Assembly: GCA_003402315.1 (NCBI GenBank)
Contig: QFXI01000028.1
Coordinates: 62,001 to 126,000, forward strand
Length of the DNA stretch: 64,000 nucleotides
Direction of reading: 5' to 3'
Origin: Candidatus Nitrotoga sp. LAW
GTDB taxonomy: Bacteria; Pseudomonadota; Gammaproteobacteria; Burkholderiales; Gallionellaceae
Program-made: the position numbers and the translations under genes
Shown: positions 59,101 to 64,000 of the stretch, in pieces
Layout: every line of letters starts with the position of its first letter
Position numbering within the stretch: position 1 is the stretch's first letter
Notes under the pieces: model-generated
Databases searched by the model: none
What the model was told of the DNA's origin: nothing
Seen by the model: only the letters and a program-made list of their open reading frames with translations

Positions 59101-59623
59101 CGGCAACAACAAACGCGGTGGAATGCCGGTAGTATTGGCTGGCATAGTGTCTGCCGTACGAATTCAGCAGACGCGGCGTGGACGCATGGCAATTGTCACA
59201 CTGGACGATGGCAGCGCACAATTGGAAATGATGGTATTCAACGAAGTATTCGAGGCCAATCGCCCGTGGATACGTGAAGATGAATTGTTAGTGGTGCGCG
59301 GCAAAGCCAGTCTCGACGAGTATTCCGGCAATATGCGCGTCAATGGTGAAGAGTTACTCGATTTCGCCTCGGCGCGTTCTACTTTCGCGAAGCGCCTGGA
59401 ACTTACTGTTTCATCTGACGCACGTATTAGCGTGACGCAGTTAAAAGAAATACTCACTCCCTACCGCGAGGGGAAATGCATGGCAGTAGTGTGTTACCGC
59501 AATGTAAGCGGAAGCGCAAACTTGAAGCTGGGCGAGCCTTGGAGTGTCACGCTGCACAGTGATCTAATGAGCGGATTAAAGAACCTGCTGGGCGAACAGA
59601 ATGTTCATATCGTTTATTCTTGA
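56153..59623 (+). CDS. dnaE: DNA polymerase III alpha subunit
   Basis: Replicative polymerase. The N-terminal PHP domain (FIHLRLHSEYSIVDGIVRIP) is followed by the polymerase core with GPGRGSGAGSLVAY and the catalytic acids in PDFDIDFCQDGRERV. Then come GMHAGGVLIAP, the KSHSAAYALVSYQTAYLK motif, the helix-hairpin-helix region and a C-terminal OB fold (MPVVLAGIVSAVRIQQTRRG). 1156 residues is the normal DnaE1 length. The start ATG at 56153 lacks a good ribosome binding site but matches the family N-terminus. Its end overlaps the end of sulP by 10 bases (convergent). Confidence 0.97.
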   Translation: MPQPSFIHLRLHSEYSIVDGIVRIPEAIAAAKQDVMPALALTDLNNVFGLIKFYQAARAAGIKPIIGCDVFISNPAERDKPSRLLLLCQSNVGYLRLCDLVTRAYLERQNSGRIEIHKQWLRDGTDGLLALSGAHLGEIGTALLNGNQATARQLALEWAELFPSRYYLEVQRTGMAREELHVSETVKLAVELALPVVATHPIQFLSREAYKAHEARVCIAEGYVLNDKRRVRQFTPQQYFKTQAEMMALFADFPEALQNSVEIAKRCNLTLQLGKPYLPDFPTPNGESLDDFLRTESELGLHQRMLQLYPDETMRAAKMEEYTSRLVFEIETIIKMGFSGYFLIVADFIRWAKLNDVPVGPGRGSGAGSLVAYSLSITDLDPLRYALLFERFLNPERISMPDFDIDFCQDGRERVIEYVKQKYGAASVSQIATFGTMASKAVIRDVGRVLDFPYGLCDRLSKLVPLEGVKPVSLKKARELEPEFNAIISSEEGVEELLELGTRLEDLTRNVGMHAGGVLIAPGKLTDFCPLYYAEGSDKGISQFDKDDVEKIGLVKFDFLGLRTLTIIDWAVKYVNKMPTGNGFSIENLPLEDKPTYALLKAANTTAIFQLESPGMKKLIIKLQPDTFEDIVALVALYRPGPLESGMVEDFINRKHGRSKADYFHPELEISLKPTYGVIVYQEQVMQIAQIIGGYSLGAADLLRRAMGKKNAEEMALQRSIFVDGAVARAVNKQLAEQLFDLMEKFAGYGFNKSHSAAYALVSYQTAYLKAHYPAAFMAATLSSDMDNTDKVHIFYLDSLAQGICILPPDINSSVNRFMPVDEKTIAYGLEAIKGTGKAAIDSIEDARKLGGPFRDLFDFCHRVDKRVVNRRATEALIRSGAFDTISDHRHQLLASLEVALCSAEQKAQSINQNSLFEDDASVTMSVQVKNVPRWTLREQLQHEKTSLGFYLSGHPYQEYASELENFVKTRLADITSQALPQNGNNKRGGMPVVLAGIVSAVRIQQTRRGRMAIVTLDDGSAQLEMMVFNEVFEANRPWIREDELLVVRGKASLDEYSGNMRVNGEELLDFASARSTFAKRLELTVSSDARISVTQLKEILTPYREGKCMAVVCYRNVSGSANLKLGEPWSVTLHSDLMSGLKNLLGEQNVHIVYS

Positions 59624-61293
59624 GTAAGTTTTTTCTCTTCCAATAATTTGGTAGCACGGCGTAATGCGCTGTCCAGATCAGCCGTTACATTGTCGCTTCC
59701 CATTTCGCCAAAAAATCCTGCTTGATGCATCATGAAATAGGGTTGTGTATGTGCGCCGCACAGGACGAGATATTTGCCATTTTTGCGCAGTTTGCGCTGC
59801 ATCGATGTCAGTGTGTGTAGCGCGCTCGCGTCCATGGAGATGACTTCGTCCATTTTCAAAATTAGCACGTCTGGCTCGTTTTGTTGTTGCCGCAAGATGG
59901 TTTCCAACTTGTCAGCCGCACCAAAGAACAAGGCACCGAATACGCGGTAGATCATCACGCCTTTTGGCACGGCTTTGCGTGCCAGAGGCATCTCGCTATC
60001 GTCATGGTGTGGCAATTCTTGTGCCACGCTGACATGAGTCAAGTCGGTGATGCGACGGATGAAGAATAATACCGCGAGCACCATACCAATTTCCACCGCT
60101 ACGGTAATGTCGAATACCACCGTAAGCATAAATGAAATGAGCATGACAGCACTATCGCTGGCCGGATACTTTTTCAACGTTGTAAATGCTTCCCACTCGC
60201 CCATATTGATGGCAACCACCATCAGAATGGCGGCTAGCGTGGCAAGTGGAATGTGCTTGGCTAACGGGGCTGCGATGAGAATGATGAGCAGTAAAGTAAT
60301 GGCATGCACCATTCCGGCGACCGGACTGTTCGCTCCCGCGCGTACACTGGTAGCGGTGCGCGCAATTGCGCCAGTGGCGGGAATGCCGCCAAAGAATGGG
60401 CAGACAATATTGGCGAAACCTTGGGCAACAAGCTCCTGATTCGGATCGTGTTTGTCATCTATCATGCCATCTGCCACCGTAGCGGAAAGCAAGGATTCAA
60501 TCGCGCCGAGCAGGGCGATGGTAAGAGCAGGGGAAAACAGATAGCGCACAGTGGCGAAGGTAAATTCGGGCATCTCAAATGCGGGCAAACCCTGTGGAAT
60601 CCCGCCGAAACGCGTACTTATGGTTTCCACCGGCAGATCGATTAATGCCACTATGACGGTGCCCAGCACCAATGCCACGATGAGCGAAGGTATGTGCCGT
60701 GCCCAGTTCTTGGGATAAAACAGGATCAGTAGCATGGTCAACGTTGCCAGGACAATGCTTGTCAGGTCGAAGCTAGGCAGTGCCTGGTAAAGTGCATTTA
60801 ACTTGTGCGAAAACTCTGCGGGCACGCTGTCCATTTTTAGGCCGAGAAAATCCTTCACCTCGCTTAGCATAATCAACACTGCAATGCCGTTGGTAAAGCC
60901 GATAACCAGAGGATGCGGAATGAGTTTGATCAGGCTACCCAGTTTAAACAACCCCATCAACAGCAACATAATGCCCGACATGATGGTGCAAATGAACAGG
61001 TTGGCCAGCCCATACTGCATCACGATGCCATACACAATCACGATGAATGCGCCGGTGGGGCCGCCAATTTGCACACGCGAACCGCCCAATGCAGAAATGA
61101 TAAAGCCGGCAATGATGGTGGTGAAAATGCCCGCCTCAGGTTTAACGCCGGAGGCAATAGCGAAGGCGATGGCTAATGGCAGCGCTACGATGCCGACAGT
61201 AACACCGGCGGTTAGGTCAGAGACAAAAAGCTGGCGGTTATAACCCCGTAGTGTGTCAAGCAATTTGGGGTGAAAAAATTCGGCCAGCTTCAT
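59614..61293 (-). CDS. SulP family anion transporter with STAS domain
   Basis: 559-residue membrane protein with about 11 hydrophobic segments and a C-terminal STAS domain (about 440-550; VLILKMDEVISMDASALHTL). The SulP signature LTAGVTVGIVALPLAIAFAIASG is near the N-terminus, and the conserved core GGIPATGAIARTATSVRAGANSPVAG is visible. Relatives carry sulfate, bicarbonate or other anions; the substrate cannot be decided here. Only 8 bases separate its start from the metG stop, so both may share a transcript. Confidence 0.92.
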   Translation of the reverse strand: MKLAEFFHPKLLDTLRGYNRQLFVSDLTAGVTVGIVALPLAIAFAIASGVKPEAGIFTTIIAGFIISALGGSRVQIGGPTGAFIVIVYGIVMQYGLANLFICTIMSGIMLLLMGLFKLGSLIKLIPHPLVIGFTNGIAVLIMLSEVKDFLGLKMDSVPAEFSHKLNALYQALPSFDLTSIVLATLTMLLILFYPKNWARHIPSLIVALVLGTVIVALIDLPVETISTRFGGIPQGLPAFEMPEFTFATVRYLFSPALTIALLGAIESLLSATVADGMIDDKHDPNQELVAQGFANIVCPFFGGIPATGAIARTATSVRAGANSPVAGMVHAITLLLIILIAAPLAKHIPLATLAAILMVVAINMGEWEAFTTLKKYPASDSAVMLISFMLTVVFDITVAVEIGMVLAVLFFIRRITDLTHVSVAQELPHHDDSEMPLARKAVPKGVMIYRVFGALFFGAADKLETILRQQQNEPDVLILKMDEVISMDASALHTLTSMQRKLRKNGKYLVLCGAHTQPYFMMHQAGFFGEMGSDNVTADLDSALRRATKLLEEKKLTQE

Positions 61294-61301
61294 AGAGCGG
61301 A

Positions 61302-63395
61302 CTACTTAATCCTCATGCCCGGTTGTGCGCCATCGTCTGGACTGAGGATGAATAAACCGGGCGTATCGCCGGAAGCCGCCAGCACCATGCCTTCCGACAA
61401 TCCAAATTTCATCTTGCGTGGTGCAAGATTAGCAACCATCACGGTCATGCGACCCTTTAATTTTTCCGGATCGTAAGCCGATTTGATGCCCGCGAACACG
61501 GTACGCGGTTGTGCTTCGCCGATGTCCAACGTGAGTTTCAATAACTTCTCCGCACCCGCTACATGCTCTGCGTTGACGATGTGTGCCACACGCAGATCGA
61601 CTTTCATGAAGTCGTCGATGGAAATGTAGGATTCAGACTCTTTGCTGGTTTCAGTCATTTCTTTCTTTACTTCGTTTTGTTGATGAGCCGCGTGGCGCTG
61701 TTCGGATTGCACCGGGACCGCGGGTTGTAGACTTTCTTGATTGGCGGCGACCATGGCTTCGATGAGTTTGGGGTCGAGGCGGGTCATCAGGTGTTCGTAG
61801 GGGTTGATTTTCTCAGTTAGCGTGATTGCATCGTCCCATACAAAATTGCGATTAAGGCCAAAAAATTCTTTAGCAATTCGTTCGGTAAGAACAGGTAGTA
61901 TCGGTGCCAATAGCACCGAAATTACTTTGAACTCGTGCAAGATAAGAGAGCATCGTTGTTGCAATTGATGATGGTTATTGGGGTCTTTTGCAAGAACCCA
62001 CGGCTTTAAAGTATCGAACCCTTCGTTTAGTTCGTCGGCACGTTTCATTATGCGTCTAACGACATGTGCGTATTCTCGAGCTTCATATAGCTTTTCAACT
62101 TCTTGCCGGAGATGCTCGTCGTACTGTTTAAATTCAGGTGTATTTTCAACCTGAGTGTAGTTGATTTCACCATTGAAATGCTTGGTGATGAAGCCCGCAG
62201 TTCGACTCGCAATATTGATGTACTTTCCAATCAAATCACTGTTTACCTTCGCCACAAAATCCTCAAGGTTCAGGTCGAGATCTTCCATCGTGCCGTTGAG
62301 TTTAGCGGCGTAGTAGTAGCGCAGGTATTCGGTATTCTTGATATGGTCGACATAGCTCTTCGCGGTGATGAAGGTGCCGCGCGATTTGCTCATCTTCTCG
62401 CCGTTAACGGTAAGAAAACCGTGCGCGAATAGTTTAGTCGGGGTGCGGAAACCCGCGTGTTGTAGCATCGCAGGCCAGAACAGTGCGTGGAAGTAAAGGA
62501 TATCCTTGCCGATGAAATGGTACAGCTCAGCATCGGAATCTTGTTTCCAGTAGTCATCAAAGTTGATGTTATTGGCGTTGCAAAACTGCTTGAAGCTGCC
62601 CATATAGCCCACCGGCGCATCCAGCCATACATAAAAATACTTGCCCGGTGCATCGGGTATCTCGAAACCAAAATAGGGAGCGTCGCGCGAAATGTCCCAG
62701 TCGGTAAGTTTGTTCTCGCCCATAGTGCCCAGCCATTCCTGCATCTTGTTGGCGGCTTCAGGTTGCAGTGTTCCGCTGCGCGTCCACTCGCGCAGAAACT
62801 GTTGGCAGGTGTCGGCGGAGAGCTTGAAAAAGTAATGGTCGGAGTTACGCCGTTCGGGTTGTGCACCAGACACGGCAGAGTAAGGGTTGATCAGTTCGAT
62901 GGGTGAATAAGTAGTGCCGCACACTTCGCAGTTGTCGCCGTATTGGTCCTTGGCGTGGCATTTGGGACATTCGCCTTTGATGAAACGATCCGGTAGGAAC
63001 ATATTCTTGACGGGGTCATAGAATTGCTCGACTGAACGCACTTCAATTAAGCCAGCGGCTTTAAGTTTGCGATAAATCGCCTGTGCGAATTCCTTAGTCT
63101 CGGCGCTGTTAGTGCTGCCGTAGTGGTCGAACTCTACATGAAATCCGTCGAAGTCTGTCTTGTGTTCGTGCCACACGCGATCTATCAATTGTTCCGGGGT
63201 AATACCTTCCTTTTCGGCGCGAAGCATGACAGGCGTGCCGTGAGTATCGTCAGCACAGACGTAATAACATGTGTTGCCCAGCATTTTTTGGAATCGCACC
63301 CATATGTCAGTCTGAATGTATTCGACCAAATGACCCAAGTGGATGCTGCCATTGGCATAAGGCAATGCGGACGTAACCAGTATCTTGCGCGACAT
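61302..63395 (-). CDS. metG: methionyl-tRNA synthetase
   Basis: Charges tRNA-Met. The class I signature is [15 protein letters not shown] (HIGH form HLGH), followed by the zinc knuckle cysteines in [20 protein letters not shown], the KMSKS loop in [11 protein letters not shown] and a C-terminal tRNA-binding (EMAP-like) domain from about residue 595 ([17 protein letters not shown]). The start is ATG 63395 ([16 protein letters not shown]), giving 697 residues; an upstream extension of 13 residues is rejected. It is divergent from mrp. Confidence 0.96.
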   Translation of the reverse strand: MSRKILVTSALPYANGSIHLGHLVEYIQTDIWVRFQKMLGNTCYYVCADDTHGTPVMLRAEKEGITPEQLIDRVWHEHKTDFDGFHVEFDHYGSTNSAETKEFAQAIYRKLKAAGLIEVRSVEQFYDPVKNMFLPDRFIKGECPKCHAKDQYGDNCEVCGTTYSPIELINPYSAVSGAQPERRNSDHYFFKLSADTCQQFLREWTRSGTLQPEAANKMQEWLGTMGENKLTDWDISRDAPYFGFEIPDAPGKYFYVWLDAPVGYMGSFKQFCNANNINFDDYWKQDSDAELYHFIGKDILYFHALFWPAMLQHAGFRTPTKLFAHGFLTVNGEKMSKSRGTFITAKSYVDHIKNTEYLRYYYAAKLNGTMEDLDLNLEDFVAKVNSDLIGKYINIASRTAGFITKHFNGEINYTQVENTPEFKQYDEHLRQEVEKLYEAREYAHVVRRIMKRADELNEGFDTLKPWVLAKDPNNHHQLQQRCSLILHEFKVISVLLAPILPVLTERIAKEFFGLNRNFVWDDAITLTEKINPYEHLMTRLDPKLIEAMVAANQESLQPAVPVQSEQRHAAHQQNEVKKEMTETSKESESYISIDDFMKVDLRVAHIVNAEHVAGAEKLLKLTLDIGEAQPRTVFAGIKSAYDPEKLKGRMTVMVANLAPRKMKFGLSEGMVLAASGDTPGLFILSPDDGAQPGMRIK

Positions 63396-63509
63396 ATATG
63401 GAAAACCCCTTGTAAAGGGCCGTAATTGTAGCAAAATTGAACTATAGGCGTGACAGGGAATCTTGGGTAGAATGCTTGCCCCCTATCGTTTTAATTGCAG
63501 GAGCAGTAC

Positions 63510-64000
63510 ATGAGTTTTACCGACGCAGAAGTACAGGCCGCACTGACAAAGTTGATTGACCCCAACACAAAAAAAGATTTTGTAGCGGGCAAATCGGTAA
63601 AAAATATAAAGATCAGCGGTGAAAATTTATCACTCGACATTCTGCTTGGCTACCCTGCAAAAAGCGTGTGGGACGAAATCCGGTTGATGGTAGAAAATCA
63701 CCTGCGTAGTGCTTTACCCGGTATCAAAACTCTTTCCGTGAATGTGGGCAGCAAAGTAGTTCCCCACGCAGTGCAACGCGGTGTAAAGCTGGTTGATGGG
63801 GTAAAGAATATTATTGCGGTAGCCAGCGGCAAAGGCGGTGTGGGCAAATCCACTACGGCGGTGAATCTGGCGCTGGCATTGGCGGCGGAAGGCGCGCGCG
63901 TCGGAATTTTGGATGCAGATATTTATGGCCCTTCCATACCCACCATGATGGGCATCAAAGGCGAGCCTGTATCGCGCGATGGCAAGTCGGTCGAACCAAT
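63510..64000 (+). CDS. mrp: Mrp/ApbC family iron-sulfur carrier ATPase (3' end outside window)
   Basis: The frame starts at ATG 63510 with a GCAGGAG ribosome binding site and stays open to the window end, 163 codons. An N-terminal MIP18/DUF59-like domain (about residues 5-85) is followed by the deviant P-loop of MinD-type ATPases, [17 protein letters not shown], and the switch region [16 protein letters not shown]. These proteins bind and transfer Fe-S clusters. Divergent from metG, a common pairing in proteobacteria. The rest of the gene lies beyond 64000. Confidence 0.93.
   Translation, partial: MSFTDAEVQAALTKLIDPNTKKDFVAGKSVKNIKISGENLSLDILLGYPAKSVWDEIRLMVENHLRSALPGIKTLSVNVGSKVVPHAVQRGVKLVDGVKNIIAVASGKGGVGKSTTAVNLALALAAEGARVGILDADIYGPSIPTMMGIKGEPVSRDGKSVEP

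Noticed and set aside
1-64000. CRISPR arrays, rRNA genes, insertion sequences or prophage genes
   Set aside because: No regularly spaced repeats, rRNA signatures, transposase or phage structural motifs were seen in the window.

Overview
The window is chromosomal DNA of moderate GC from a betaproteobacterium. The housekeeping gene set, the sequence style of the proteins, and the birA-coaX-SPOR and gltB-gltD-hemE orders fit Nitrosomonadales, probably a Gallionellaceae-like lineage. That placement is inference from gene content. Most of the 64 kb is ordinary core genome: helicase HrpA, biotin ligase, pantothenate kinase, glutamine synthetase, isopropylmalate synthase, DapA/BamC, exonuclease III, a trpE/gph/rpe/pabB cluster, Gmk/RpoZ, glutamate synthase, HemE, PriA, DNA polymerase III alpha, a SulP transporter, MetRS and the start of an Mrp-type ATPase.

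Layout: 1-7845 core genes (hrpA, a small hypothetical, patatin, birA-coaX-SPOR). 7956-8032 tRNA-Met(CAT) and a terminator. 8220-14300 a GC-rich type I restriction-modification operon, hsdM-hsdS-fic-hsdR, with a frameshift in hsdM and an in-frame stop near the end of hsdS. 14301-16503 AT-richer accessory DNA with small proteins, including two tandem GldC-like genes, a family best known from Bacteroidetes. 16521-21545 core genes (uppP, a rhodanese, glnA with a recognisable NtrC site and sigma-54 promoter, leuA with a leucine-rich leader peptide). 21858-22994 an acyltransferase.

23188-30467 is a defence island. It holds a broken DinD-like C-terminus, an intact four-gene tight cluster (DUF2130 nuclease-like protein, SIR2 domain protein, HerA ATPase, KTSC protein), then two fossil systems. 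The first is a type III restriction relic (start of mod joined to end of res). The second is a type I Wadjet relic (start of jetA joined to the end of jetC, then jetD with two in-frame stop codons). In both fossils the interior is deleted and only the outer ends of the operon remain.

30497-64000 returns to core genome: a metallo-beta-lactamase-fold hydrolase, bamC, dapA, an FKBP, xth, trpE preceded by a Trp-rich leader peptide, gph, rpe, pabB, rpoZ, gmk, gltBD, hemE, a DnaA-box cluster, priA, an FAD-linked oxidase, a BON lipoprotein, a Crp/Fnr regulator, a REC-PAS protein, dnaE, sulP, metG and mrp (cut by the window end).

The best candidate for an undescribed system is the DUF2130-SIR2-HerA-KTSC cluster. 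SIR2-HerA pairs are known antiphage systems; the translationally coupled DUF2130 gene upstream and the KTSC gene three bases downstream would be extra components. Other notable points are the paired fossil defence operons, the tandem GldC genes, the two amino-acid leader peptides (trp and leu), and the DnaA-box cluster between hemE and priA.
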